In this document: in pieces, positions 33,996 through 48,900 of the stretch
Numbering within the stretch: position 1 is the stretch's first letter
Layout: every line of letters starts with the position of its first letter
Assembly (NCBI GenBank): GCA_023634235.1
Contig: JAMKCF010000023.1
Span: 2,517,001-2,581,000 of the forward strand
Source of the DNA: Pisaster brevispinus
Lineage: Eukaryota > Echinodermata > Asteroidea > Forcipulatida > Asteriidae
Length of the DNA stretch: 64,000 nt
Reading direction: 5' to 3'
Position numbers and translations under genes: made by a program
Notes under the pieces: generated by a model
The model's input: the letters and a program-made list of their open reading frames with translations, nothing else
Told to the model about the DNA's origin: nothing
The model's database searches: none

Positions 33996-36900
33996 GTAAG
34001 TTTGGTCGATAGTCTTGATTGTAACGTTAAAAATCAGCGTGTTCAGTATACTAGTACTGTAGTACCGTAGTACAGTACTCAGTAGTACATTTGTCTTATT
34101 GTTCTTAATACAACCTAGCTGTGGTCAGCTCCAAAAGTCCTAATGTAAACTACTGCTGTACTAAATTACTGGTAAAATTAGGAGGATCGACTCGACATGC
34201 TCGAGGGTTAAGATAAACAATAGTGACTGAGGACGAGGTGTTTGCTGGCATGGCTGGGACTACTGTGGCTAACAAGTTCTAGCCAGCAGATTGATAATGA
34301 TAGCAGCGATAATCGTAACCCTCCATCCTCTGACTTTTGGGAGAATGGAGAGTTACGATTACCGCAACTAGAAGATTGTATTTGTATAGTATATATAGTG
34401 CTCTGTTTGATGAGTACACCATCACACAGTAGCTAGACCCAGTAACTGGGGCGCTGTACTCCTTTAAATTTTGTTTGACATCTTCGGTCGTGTCAGCATT
34501 TGCCATTTTTTAAAAAGGAGTACAGCACCCCAGTTACTGGGTCTATACAGTAGCCCAACATTACATTATGTTTTAAATTAACAAGACTTTTGACATCAGT
34601 TGCGTGGCATAGTGAGATGCTCCTCAACCAGCATGTGATTTGAGCCAGGGCCATATTTTCTATTTTTTTTAACCCAAAAATGTTCACCTGTATTCACCAG
34701 TGTTGTTGGGATTCGGATAAGACTAAAACAGCCTTGTGTAATGTCTACCCAAATACACCACTGTACATGCTTAAAATATTGTAACTTGGCAGCAGAAGGG
34801 CTTTGAATTAAAGCTACGAACTGCAGAAAAAGGTTACCACTAATCACTAACAGCTGTGCTGACTGGTACTTCATAGGTGATCTTATTGTATCTTTTTGAG
34901 AAAAATGCATAAAACTTGGTCTTGAAGCTGTTTACTTTTTGTGTATCTACTGCTGAACTGGGGAGTGGATTCCGGTGGTCGACAGCTCTGTGCGTGAAGC
35001 TAAATTTACTGATGTCCAGTCAAGCCTGCGGTTTCAGTCTGAATTCTTGGGCCATGTCCTCTCAAGGAAACTTGTGCTATTGTTATTCAGAGACAAATAA
35101 GGGCTTACAATTTACACTAAACCGCAGGCCAAAGCCAGTGTTTTAGCATTGGGCCAGTAAACAAGTCTAGCGGTCTTGTGTTTTGAAGAATACTTCCCAC
35201 CTCATCTTTAATTAAACAATTTATGTTTAAATGTTGATTTTGAGTCCGATAAATATCTTTCATTCCTGTTGAGTATGAAAACTATTACTCGTATAACAAA
35301 TTATGCATTTATATCTTCTCTTGGTGTTCAAATAAAAACAAACGGCAAGACAACAAGATTTATTTCATTTGTTTTACGGGCAACACTTTTCATACTGAAC
35401 ATGAAAGCTATTGAAAAAATTCCCATTTTTGATTCTGGTCTTGTGAGAAATGTGAACTAGTCAAGTAAAAATTGTGAGCTACATGTACAAGAAGAAGCGG
35501 TTAGCCCCATATGGCTTAAGTTAAAGAGAATGTCATTTATAAAGGAAGAAATGGCGCTCAACTAAGGATTGAAGTATTATAATTATTGCAATGGATTTAA
35601 TTTAATTGGTAAATTAATTTTCTCCAGGTTGGCAAAGTATTGCAAGACTAGGAGCTGTTAATTGTGCTGATCAGACCAACTCTAAAATATGCAGTGAAAA
35701 CATTGATGTGGGTTTTCCAACATTGAGGGTAAGTGAGTTAATAATGTATGTAGTACTATGCCAAAACTACCTTTGTTTTCATCCAGATATTTGTTTACAG
35801 TTATTTTTATTTTCCACCTACATTTTGTGTCCAAGATGTTTTCACACAAATTGTTATCGGTCAACCACTTTCCGACAATGTTAAACAGATTTTAGAATCT
35901 TTGCCATGCCTCTATGTATAATTTTTTCGGAACTCATGAAATATTTTTCTTTTGAGAAGATTTTTGTCACAATGAAACCCTGACTAAACCATGTAAACAA
36001 AGTAAGGACAAACATTCTCATAAAGTGCACCAATTTTTCTTATGAATGTCTACACCATGAAAAGGCTGGAACTTGACCACAAGCCCTGACTGATAATCAT
36101 TTAATAATAACATTTTATCTATGACCCTAAATCTACTTGTTTAAAATTATTTCTTGTGTTTTCAATTCTCATTTTGTGAAGTTGGTTGCCCAGAATACAA
36201 ACATAAAAATGACTATTTAGTAAAAAAAATCTCTGCTATAAATTTGGATGATGAACTTGCACTAGAATGTACACGCGAAATCAATAGGCATTAATAGTCA
36301 GTTTAGTATACACTGTACAGTGTATACTAAACTGACTGTTAATGCCGTGATTTCACATGTAAGAAAGTTAAAATGAATGCTTTAATCTAAATTTTGAAAC
36401 ACAGATTCAATTAAAAAGAGGAATCACTTTGATTAGAAAATATGAAAGTGAAAAGTTTGCCAAAATTGGCCGTGAAACCTATACTAGAGCGCCATGGAAA
36501 ACTGAAAAACAGCAGAATTTGACACTGTACTGTGCTTAGCCATTTCTCACATCTTGTTTAATAGCAATTACATACTTGCATGCCTGAAGATTTTATACAT
36601 GTACAGATGTATGTTTCTTTTTTCTGTTAGGCGTCTATATTTGTGGCATTAATTTTATTCATTATTTTGTCTCCACTGTTGACATAAAGCTTTTCAGGGC
36701 TTTGCAGAAAAATGGCACAGGCGACGTTAGCAAAGGTATGTTAACATTCAATAAAAATCTGTATCTGTAATTGTTTGGTTCGGACACCATATTTTTAAAG
36801 TTAATTTTGTCCATATTTGTTTTCCCTCAAGAAACCTATAATCATCTTTAATAACATACTAATCTCAGATGTCCAATATTAACACATTTGGCCTCTGATA

Positions 36901-39900
36901 GGAGAGATGTGATCCTGGTTATTTGAATGCAGGAGATTGCACCCAGTTTGCTCAAAATTGCAACAGAAACCCGTACTGTAGTGCAAAAGCCATTGGGCTC
37001 AAACTTAACATTTCTGCAATTGTTTCAACCAATTGGAAGAGTCATTGAGTTTAACCCATCAGGTGATCTGACATAGAATGACACCCTTGTGCAGTTGTCC
37101 CCTCAAATGGGGGAAATAATACAAGTACATTGTGAACATCTTAACTGATCAATCATACATGTACATGTAGCTGCCAACATGTAAAAACTACTAAGTAGTG
37201 CATTATCAATTGGCCCCCATCCCCCCAAAAAAGGTTTAGTTTCCGGTTACCTGGCATTTCAAATTAATCAGAATTGTTGTGTTTGCTTTTAAATGTTATT
37301 TTGATAAGTTTGATGAGTGTGTAAAAATGCCCTACTTACGTGATTCAGTTAAAAAAAAAACCCAAAACAGTGAGTGACAAAAAACTGCTAAAAATCCATG
37401 AAAGACCTCTATTATTAAACTCACATGAGGTACGCAGGTGGTACGATTATATAAAATACATTTCTCAAAAGGAAAAATTTTCGGCTAAAAATGATATGAC
37501 AATTGATCAGCACAGGACTTCTGTTGTGCGTCCATGTTTGGTGTTTGTGTGTTGAGCTCATTCTACAGATTTGCACAAATTGTGGATTGCGCTCTGCAGA
37601 TTTGGCAGCTTAACATACTTAATCTGCAGATTGGGCAGCTTAACATACTTAATCTGCAGATTGGGCAGCTTAACATACTTAATCTGCAGATTGGGCAAAA
37701 AATGTGTGCAATCTGCAGGTAGTTCAAATCCATAGAATACGCATTGTGTTTCCCTTGTATGGTCAAGGCAATTTCCTGTGTGCACAGAGCATGTACAGTG
37801 CTTGTTATGCCATTACTTCCAAGGGGAACATTCTAATAATGATCAGCTCAACTGGAAACTTTGTGATCAATGGGTATTTTTCGCTCATAATTGAAGGATA
37901 ATCGGTTAATGGGAGGGTGGATGACAAAGTATGCAAATCATGGAGATATCAGGAACTTATTCTTAATGTGTTCTGGTTTTCCCCCCAGTTAGATTTTGAA
38001 AGTAAAATTATTGTGAACTAGGTTGCTTGGAATTTCCCATCACTTTTCCCTCAAAAGTTGTTTTGCACATCCCTTACATGGATCATAGGGAGTACACTTT
38101 AAGCTTTAATACAAATGATGCAAGACCCCCCCCCAAAAAAAACCCCCCCCCCCCAAAAAAAAAAAAAAACCAAAAAGAAAACACCGCACAGTAATAATTG
38201 TCAGGAATACACACGGTAAAGAAAAGTAACAAACAATATATTTTGTTATTTAACAAATTGGAAGAAAAGCACAAGAGCTGTACCTGTTTATTATAGAGAA
38301 AAGCATTGTGTGGCAAATTAGTTTAAAATATGAATTATTCTTGAAAAATTCCATGCTCTTATTCAAGAAGTACAATTTGGTCAATGAAACACAAAGTGGT
38401 AAATTATGTCTTCATGAACAACTTCAAATGACCCATTCAATTCTAGATACATGACAAATAAAATAAACTATGCGTTTGACTAGTGCACTCATTACCTTAG
38501 GAAGAAAAATGTTAAAAAGCAAGATTAAAATGATGTCGTTAATATTTAATGTTACTTTGAATTTATAACGGTCAAAGAAAGGAGCCCTAATCCCCAAAAG
38601 GCAGTTTCTTGCAGCATTTCTTTAGAGTCAAGGGACCAAAAGCTATATTAATAATATTGGCAAATGCTTGCAGTGAAAAACTTTGTGTACAGTACATTGA
38701 CACATTCTTATCAGATCACACATGTAGGGGGTACATCATTGGGATAGGCTTCCATATACATTTATTAAACGTAGCCCAAAAATACCTTGCAGGAAAATAC
38801 TTAATGTTGAAGCACTTTGAGTGTCACTGAGTGACTGATATGAGCGCTATAATAAGAAGACACTATTATGATTATTATTGTTGTCAAAATGACCTTTACC
38901 AACCAGCCCAACCCACCATGTCCACCAAAACCTTTGATTCTTGCAGTGTTGACTGTGGCAGTCTAGTAGTGAGGATGGATGTGGATATTATGGGAGAGTA
39001 AGTTGGCCAGCACATGTTAATTGATTACTTAATTAGGCCGGGCACTGGTATGCACCTTATCTGGTAGAACGCTGACATGTAAAGGTGCAAGTTGAAGTCT
39101 TGAAGAGTTTAAAAGTCCCTTCAGAAGCATTTGCAGTAAAACATTCAAGAATGGCAGAATATCATAGACTTAACTTCATATGCTAGATGATAAACACAAA
39201 AATGAGGAATTTCTTTTAGAAACAATTGTCATCTTAGTACATTAGTGAGCAAAAGTGATGATTGCCAAGCCTTAGTCATGATTGATTGCCAAAGCCTCAT
39301 GGTCCATTCACCATCATAAGTCAGATGCTATTTTTGCTGTTTACCAAGCACACATGCAAGTATTCACTCACAGGATAATGCCAGCAGGGGTAGACTGTCG
39401 GACGTGCAATAGTCTACTACACATGCGCTTTATGAAGCAGTCGTGGAACTGTCGCATGGGTAGTACACATGTGCAAACATCGCCCTAGCTACATTCACGC
39501 AAACATGAAAAGATGGCGGCACACGTAATGTCAATCTGCGTTTTCCACAACTGAATGATGCTTAAGAATTATGAGGAAGTTATTTGAAGTTCTAAACTTG
39601 GTTATCCTAATGTTCTCTGAATCACCCTGGTCGTTTCTTGATGTTCATGGAATCCTTGCACCAGCCAAGGGAACTGCCCTATTAACACATGCCGTTGTTT
39701 GAAGACAAGAACCTGGGAAGATGTGAATCACTTGGCTATAAAATACATCTTTACGAGCAAGAAGTATAAGGATGCTCCATACAGTGAGATACTTTCAATG
39801 CAGGTTCACTATTTTGAACACTATTTTGATGGGTTTAGAGATATTAAATTGTCATATGATGTATAACTTATTGCAAACAGTCCATGCTCCACCTTTGTGC

Positions 39901-42900
39901 AACTGGAAGCTGTCTGGTATTTGAAGTAGCTGATGCACAAGCAAGGAATAACCTTCTCTCCTTGCTTCTTTGAATAGTTTGATGTTTCCTCTTCATTTCT
40001 TTGCTTCAAAAGCTGGCAATGGTTAAAAAGTTGATTCATTAGACAGTTTGAAATGTTATATTTTTATGTGACTGTCTTTATAATGTCAACTGCAACCTAC
40101 ATGTATTCATCCTGCTTGTGTTTTTCTATTGATTTCTTGTATTTGGTTCCCTTGATCCCATCCAGTCAGATTCTGTTCTAGATAGAAACATTTTTCTGCA
40201 CTTCATGTTGGACTTTGATTTTCTTCTTTTCTGCTTAAACTCTTTTCACATACCGTGTAACCTTGTTTTATAAATCGTTTCAGACCTACTTTGGGGCTTT
40301 CACTGCTCAATTCTACCATTATGTCATCCATCCCTGTTTCTTTATCCCTGTTTCTTTCCCAGATATGATTACAACATTGTTGGCAAATATCTAGTACATG
40401 TGTACATGAAGTTTGGTATTGTTCTTTGCATGTTTTAATGTTTTACCCCCTTTCTCTCCCAGTTCCTCTTCATGTCTCCCTATTTGACTCTTTTAAAATT
40501 GATTGTTTCACTAATTTGATATTTTTGATCATTAAAAATCAAAGACACTGAATTTTGAAATCTGCAGATATCAACTACTTTAATTTATTGATGGTTGTTG
40601 TTTTGAAGGACCAAGAGATGTTATACATTTGAGGCATGCATTGATTGATCACATCACCCAACACAGTGGAGATTCCAAACCGTCATACTGGCCCAGGCTG
40701 GAACCAGTTCGGTAAAATATCTTATTTGTAACTTACATTTTATTTACACAAAATTATGGATAGGGGATATGCTTTTAAATGTTTAAGCTCATCAGGTTTA
40801 TAATTTAATTTTTAAAATGGAAAAGTTAGTGGTATCAAAGTAACTCTAGTCCTTTGATTTTGATGTCATGTGTTTTGTATTATCATGATTGGGTAGTAGC
40901 TAGTTACTATTGTTAGTCAGGTACATCAGATGGCTTAACCAGTTGACACTGGAAGTTGTGTATGTAGAAAGCACAACTTTTACAGACTCGAAAATGGACG
41001 CTGGCCAGATAAACCCACTTAACCAGTTGAAGCCGGGGATCTTTCATTTCTACCCCTCAGCCAAATAGGCTGCAGGGCTATTGCCATTGTCTACAGTGAC
41101 ATTTGGACTTGTAACTTGGGCGGGGGTTGTTCTTAGGGAAAGTGACATTTGGACTTGCAATTTGGGGGAGGGGTTGCTCTTGAGAAAAGGAAGGTTGTAC
41201 ATGTAGGTATTATATGTCTGTGGAGATAACAGCATGCCATGCCTGGTCTTCGGTCGTGGTTATATGACCAAGGTTTGGCCGATTCATGGTGAGCAAAAGC
41301 CACATTTTCTTGAAAGAGAAAAAGAATTCCAGTAACATTTTGCGTTTGGTTTGTTGTCTTTGCTTGGTTACGTCAAGTTTTCATTGTGACAGCGGTATTC
41401 CTCCCCCATAAAAAAAGTTTTTGGGAAATTAAAAAAATTGATTCCTGCCTGTTAGCATGGACATCAAGTTTAGGACATATCACTAGTTGGTTGAAACAAT
41501 TAGGCCTACCATTTTGTATGTGTGTATTTTGATCCATGGATATACACTGTACAGTTAATGTTGTAGATCATTGTGTTTGCATACAGAAGAATTAATTTCC
41601 TACCTTAAAAAAATAAAATAATTGGCTCTGCCCTAAATGGAAACAAATTGCAGCTTAGTGCCATTTTAATTTTAGTACATCTCTAATGCCTCAAGTGCTC
41701 TGTATCATCACCAATTTGGGTAAAGTGATCTTGCTAGGGTTGTGCAAGTTTTTAGTTTTTGTGGTCAGGGATGGATTTCACAAAGAGTTAAAACTAGTCT
41801 TATCTCGAGTTAGGACTAGCCTTAAGTTTTTAATAACTCCTAGGACTAGTCCTAAGTTAGGACTATCTTTTTGAAATCGACCCCTGGTACATGTACATTT
41901 GTACATACGTACACTTTGACTTGTGATTACCATGTCTACTTGACTATGATCACTACTTTGAATTAAAGCTACTATTACATATCATGTACAATGGCTGGTA
42001 CAAGTACATGCTAGTTAGTGGTGGTAGATGTCTACAATACCTGCCACAACTTCAGAGCTCTAAATTGCTATTTATGTTTTGATACACTTTGTGTATGTTT
42101 ATGTAAAATTAAAACTTGAACAGCCATCATACATTGTTCTGTTATGTCTGTACTAACAGGATCAAGTGGTTGCTTGAAGATTTTGCAAGAAATACAAAGT
42201 CTGGTATAAAGCTTATAGCAACAGTTGTTGAGGATGCTGAATCATATGCTGGGAGAGAGGTGAGACTTCAATACGTTTTGATTGATTTATTTAGATATTG
42301 TAAAACCATGAAATGGGTGGACTGGGGCATACATGTAGAGGTAAGACTATGAAAGGAGTGAAGAAATGAAGAAGTTACTAAATTAAGAAGGGGTAGATTA
42401 GGATTAGGAATGACAAGTTACATGTAATATACATACATACAATGTATATACATGTACATGTTCAAAGAAGGCTGGACAAAGATGATAGTTAGTTGGTGAA
42501 AATCAAGAAGCTTTACGGGTTGGAAGTGTGTATCTGCTTGAAGAGGCTCATTTTATAATCTGCATGTTTTTTTCTTCTTTTATATTTAGCTTATCTTGGA
42601 CATGATTGGAAGGACAGATGTTGTGGTTGTGAGAGTGCTACAACAAGACTTGAACAATTCTGTGGCTAATTGGAAAGTTACAAGGTTTCCTTCATTGTTT
42701 GTTTTTAAACAAAATGAAGAAGCAAAAGAGTTATTATACAAGTAAGTAAATGTAGCAGGTACGTATAGCTGCAGAAATTGGCTGGCAAATGTTAACAAAA
42801 CACAGTTTCACAAGATAACTTTGTGCATGTTTTGCTATATTTGTAGACTGGACATCTTTTGAAAAAGTAAAACAGGAAATTGTTTTATGAAGGAACATTT

Positions 42901-45900
42901 TGGTGGTATAAAGAACCTTTTAAATTCCATATAGATTAATAATGTGTTTCTCAAGGGAGCTGTTTTTTAAAGAAAAAAACAAAAAAGAACAAGAAAACAT
43001 AATTTGTTGAAGATAATGTTAACCCTACAACCGTCTGAAAAGTTTGTTTACAAAAATGTATATTAGGAAATTTGCACCATATTGATAAAAAGCAACCTGA
43101 TAATTGCACTGAAAATGTAATATAAAGATGTCAAGATAAAGATGTGAGTGATGTTAAAGATTTTCCATTAATCAATTTGGCCATTTGCTTGTTGGTTTTG
43201 TGCATTCTTCTGGCCCTTTCTGTATGAATTTGGGGTATTTTTTGTAAGATGCCCTTTTTCCACAAGTACATAATTTTGATGGGCAAATCTTTGGCAAAAT
43301 CGTGACACGCTGGATTAAAGCACCACATTTGGTACAGATATTCCATAGGTTTCATAGAATCATTCTAGAGGGGGGGTGCCCGGTTTGGGTGACCTAGGTC
43401 AAGGTCAGGCTTAAGCCACTGGACTAAAACTGATTCCCAAAATGCATGAACTCAGTATGAATCATGTTATTACTATTATATATTTCTGGAAATGAAACCA
43501 AGGATGCCTCATAAGTGAATTTAATCACTGTAGCTAGCAAGCCTGAGGGAACCTGTAAACAAGGGTGCTTGCTATGTGAACCAGAAACACTGAGGTTAAC
43601 CCCTACTCTTCCATGATAAGTGTTATGGGTTCTTTTATGGCATGACCAATCCTAGTACATGGGACCTACGCCTTAATGCCCCATCCGAAGGACAAAGCAA
43701 TTATGGTTAAGTATCGTGCTCAAGGACACAAGTGTCACGACTGGGATTGAAACCCACACTCTGCTGATCAGAAACACCAGAGCTTGAGTCCAGTGCACTT
43801 AGCTGCTCAGCCACGACACACCACCAAACCATGTTTCTTATTACTTGAATTTTGAGCATACAAGGAGACAATGGTTTTCATTTGAGGAGAGTAAATTTAT
43901 TCTTGTCAGGTATTTTAGACTGGCAGTAAATTTCTTGTAAGTGTATAAATTTATTTTTTGTGTTAAAACAATTTTTGTTCTAAATTTTTTCCTTTCAGAT
44001 CTGATACAAGAGAGTCAATTTATAGTGCACTTCAAGCTTATTTAAATCAGTCGTTATTAGAACTGAAGAATAAAGGTAAGTTGATCCAAAGAAGGACTTC
44101 TTGTTAGAATTTAAATTGATGGATTTCGAAAAACGAATCTTTGATCTTTAGATGCGGTACTATTTGGCTCATCCAGAACAAAGGTGTGGACAAATATATA
44201 CAAGTACTGTACTTCAGAATCCAATCTAATTATAAAACATTGACTAGAAAGCGTTTGGGGCATATAAGCTATGTCTGTTTATAAAGTGTCCTGATACTAT
44301 TGCAAGCAGATCAAAGCGTAGCTTCATCTAACTTGGCTGCCATAGATGAGAGAAATCATAGAGGAAATGGTGAACACAGAGTGACTGCTTTACAGAGGAT
44401 CAATGGGCTAATACAGGACAGAGAAACTCTTCCCACAAAAACACTGACAAGGTATATACTTTATTCTCTGGTCTTGTACTTTTAGTGTACAATGTAGGGG
44501 AGATTACATTTCAGTATAGCAGTGACTGTTAACTTGAATTTTAAGACTTGTTTGTGTTTTTGTTTTAGTGATTAAACCTGATACTGGAATAATATGTGAC
44601 TCATTCTTTGGGGCGTTTAAGGGTTTTGATCACCTGATTCATATTTCAAATAGTAAATGATGTGTGAAACTTGAATATGTATCGTAGAAGTTTCATGTAT
44701 GCTCGACCAGTTACAGGAACCTTGGGTTTCCACCTACATGTACATGCCCATTGCTTTAACATGTAACAGAAGCACAGTTTAGCATTTTGACAGGACATGT
44801 CCAAATACATGGGAGACTTGAAGTCTACATTGCATTGTAACATGCAGATTACTATTACCAGCCTGGCTAGAGACTTTACACTTTATCTGAGGGTATTGAA
44901 GTCCAACATATAAATAGTTTGGTGTTTGTGCAATATGTGCGTAACTTAAGACTGATACTGAATTGAATATTGAAACTCATCAGACAATTAAACCCCAATA
45001 TCAATACGACACAAACTTGATGTCACGATAACCTCATCTGGTGTTGAATTACACTCAATCCAAGTTTATTATCAAAACAAGTCATAATTTATAGCATCAT
45101 TATTATTTTAACATAATTTTTGCATCAGGTTATAGAGCTATGAGCTTGCTCAAACCTTTGCACAGAGATGACCACATATTGACCCTTACATTTGGTTAAA
45201 ACCAGATGTTCACAAAAGTGTACTGACACATGTACACATACATTGTACATGTACATGTAGTTAAATGTACATGTAAATCGTTCATGTATAAATACATTCA
45301 ACATCGCTGTTACATTGTATATTGACCACCTTAAAGGTAGTCCATCTTATATTTAAACAATTCATAACTCCTGATCCACACATTGGATTTTTACAGTGCG
45401 ACCCCATTTGACAGTGACTTCCGGTTCAATCTGGAAGTTAAAGTTAATGTTTCAAGAAATCATAACTCCCTAACCACACATTAGATTTTTACAATCTATG
45501 CATCATTGGAAAGGTATTACAATTTCACAAACGCTACACAAAATGTGACCCTATTTGACTTTGATTTCTGGTTCAAAACGGAAGTTGAAGTTTCATATTT
45601 GAAAACCTCATAACTCCTTAACTACACATTGGATTATTTTAATTTATACATCATCAGAAAGGTATTCAAAGACTTATCTTACGCTACGCAAATTGTGACC
45701 TCATTTGACTTTCACTTTCGGTTCAACCGAAAGTTGAACTTGGAATATTGAAAAAATTCCCTATTTGATCTTGACTTTCCAGTTAAAACTGAAAGTTAAA
45801 GTTTAATATTGAAGAGCAATCAAACACCAAAGCCACACATTACATTGATGAAGTGAAATGTCATCACCAATTCATTAAATCCTTTTTCGATGACATCACC

Positions 45901-48900
45901 ACGAACACCTTGTTTTTGTAATTTACAAAAACTGAATTTCTAGTTTGTTTTTCAATTTGTATAATTTTGTTTGGAACTGTTAGGTCATTTGTGTCTATGC
46001 AAGATTTGGAGTCAACATTGATTTATTCACTAAAGCATGAGATTGGTCTACAGAGGATTATTAGTACAGAGGCATTGGAGGCACTCAAGGCTTACATTCA
46101 AGTTTTAAACAAAGTAAGTATGTAAATTCATAATCCAATTGCAATAATAGAGTGTTGTAAGTTGAATGAGGCATCTTTCTCTCAACAAAGGCATCTAATT
46201 GTTCCCTCTTGTAGACTTGTTGGGTGAACCACTGGCCCCACAGTACAGCAGTCTTTCTCCATTAGGCTGTTAACTTTGTAACTTTGTTTAAATCAGGTTC
46301 AAGGGATGGATCTGATAGATACGACAATATTGTCTCTGGAAACTGTTTAAAGATCAACTTGATCAAAACCACTAAATCTTGACTCTTTGTTTATTTTGTG
46401 TTTAGTTATTATTTGGGCATAAGTTTGAAGTTTTCTGCCCTGCAGTTTTGTTGAAATTTGATGGAACAACTAGCCCCCCCCCCCATTTTTGATTTTTGAA
46501 AGAGTGTTTTTTTTGCGGTTGGTGGCGCCCTTGCATTGACCATTACGTCACAATACAGACTAGTAAAGATTGTTTATCTTCATCTTTATGCATTACCATT
46601 TGTCTTGTTTGGATCATTCTCAAGTTTTCACATTTTTTTTTCAATAATGTGTGTAAGTTTAGTTCACACCATTTATTTATTTATTTTTCAATTCCGAGGA
46701 AATCGGCAATGTTTGTTGACAACACTCAAAAGAATTTGAAGTTGGTCAAAATGGACCTTGAATGGTTTATAATGAAGGGATCAACCGAAAAAGTTATAAT
46801 GTAAAAGCTTTTCAGTTAAGTTGCTCATAGAGCAAGCTTTGTTACTAAGGAGCACACAAAGGGACATTATGATGGGGGAAAAATAAAAATAACACAGAAA
46901 TATTTAAATTTCTGTGTGATTCATTGCACTCGAAGTCCCTGCACTCAATTAAAAAACTATTCCAAGAGCTTGAAATCATTTCGTGCACTCGATATAAACT
47001 ATTTCACCTACTCCCAATTATTCTGTACACTCAAATCATTTCTTGCACTCGAAAAATTTACTATTTAATGAGCTCCCAATTCAGCCCTTCTGAGTTTATG
47101 GATATAAACATAAAACATGCTGAAACTACCAAAATATGTTTGATCAAAACATCTCCCAGGAGCACACGCCACAGAGCATCTGTATCTAGGTGTCAACAGT
47201 TTCTTGGGGTCCCAAGGCAGGACGTAATCCCATGCCCTAATGGGGCAGTGTTGCTGTGAGGCCCACTTGAAAATTTTCCCCCCAAATCCTGATAATACCA
47301 ACACTAAAACTGGTATACTCTGTAACTTTTTCCTTTTCTTGTTTGTGACCAGTACTTTCCGGGGCGATTGCATGTCATGAATGTACTTAGTAATTTGCAC
47401 AGAATGCTACAGTCAAAGTCTCGGATATCAAATGATGATTGGTTTAACATCCTACAAAGAGTCCAAAAAACCCTTTTGGCTGAACAGGTATGTCTTAAAG
47501 TATGGTCCCAATGTGACCTCAATTTGAACTTGCAGCTCTGCTGTCAAAATAAAATGGATTTTGGACATGGTGTTGAGCATGAAATGACATTTTGTTCATG
47601 ACCCTTTTAAGTATATGAGTGGTGACGTCATTAAGTTGACAAAACCTCTACTGTGACAAGTTTAAAATTGTATTGATTTTCAAATTCAAATTTTGTGAAA
47701 CCAAATTTCACCATAAATATTTTGCTGTTAGGTGATATCAATTCAAACTTATATGACTTATATGTAAAATTTGAAAATTCTAAAAGAGAGGTTATCGTGA
47801 AGAAAAGAGAGGACATGTAACTGTTTACCGGAAAGACCATTGTGGTACGTTTCATTGTTTTATGGAGTTCTGATATAGTTCCTGTGTAAGAAGTAGTATA
47901 GTAACCTTGACCTCTTCAACAAGGAGTAACAATGACATCATTAAATTTAATAGCACCCTCTGTTTTAATAGGAATTAGAATTTTTTACAACAACTTGGGT
48001 TGCAAGCCACAAAAAAAACGATGTGTTGTGATGTTTGCAAACTTGTCATCCTTGTTCCCAATGCGTAGAGTTTGAATGTCTAGTTATGATTGGTTTTTAC
48101 AGACTGATTTGAATAAAAGTTTTTCAAATACTAAGCAAGTCTCGTGCTTAATAGAATTCCTGGGACCCTTGTGGTCCCAACCATATGGAGTTTTACATGG
48201 GCAAGATTTTGTTTTGTCAATTATGTTAGTTCAACTTATTTTATGACCATGAAAATGATAAATGTTGTTGGCAATGTAATACTAAGTGATAAAAGGTATG
48301 AAAATAAAATCAATTCAACAGTATGACGAAGAAAACACGGGAACTAAACTTGACCTCCGCTTCCGGTAACTTGCAAAAAATTAAGGATTTGTGCCCACCT
48401 CCGGTAACAAAACTTTTGTAAAGGCTTGTTTTGGTTGCGCACAATGTAAAGCCTTTTCATTGGTCACTGAGGCGTCAGTGCCTCTTTAAACTGCGTCACA
48501 GGTTTATTTTACGGCTGCGCGACCATCGCATGTCAGCGTATAAACCAGATTTAGAGTTTCTAAAAAATTAAATAAAAATCCTTGTCCCAGAGTTTTAATT
48601 TTGTTTCAATAATAATTAACAATTTGTATGTGTATTTAATATAAAAGCAAAAGAGTATTTTTATTGTTCAGTTTTTTTCATAAATCTAATTTAAAACAAA
48701 GATTTGATTTTAGAAAAATTGTGTTCTTCGTTTGGCGTGTTTTCTCATTCCAATACAGGCGAGACTTGCACAGTCTGTCTCCCAATAGGATTCCATTCAG
48801 TATTAACCAATATTTAAAGATTTGTTTATCCCAATGCAAATTTATCATCTATTATAATAATAATATTATGTTTACTTGTTTCTTTACAGCAATCTGTTTT

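Noticed and set aside
36698..36735. Alternative QSOX exon 3 start after CTTTTCAG
   Set aside because: It removes eight bases and breaks the frame into exon 4, and loses the conserved LFRAL segment.
39060..39115. Possible tRNA or SINE head (CTGGTAGAACGCTGAC ... GCAAGTTGAAGTC)
   Set aside because: Box A and box B are both degenerate and the spacing does not fold into a cloverleaf. It may be an old SINE trace but is too weak to call.
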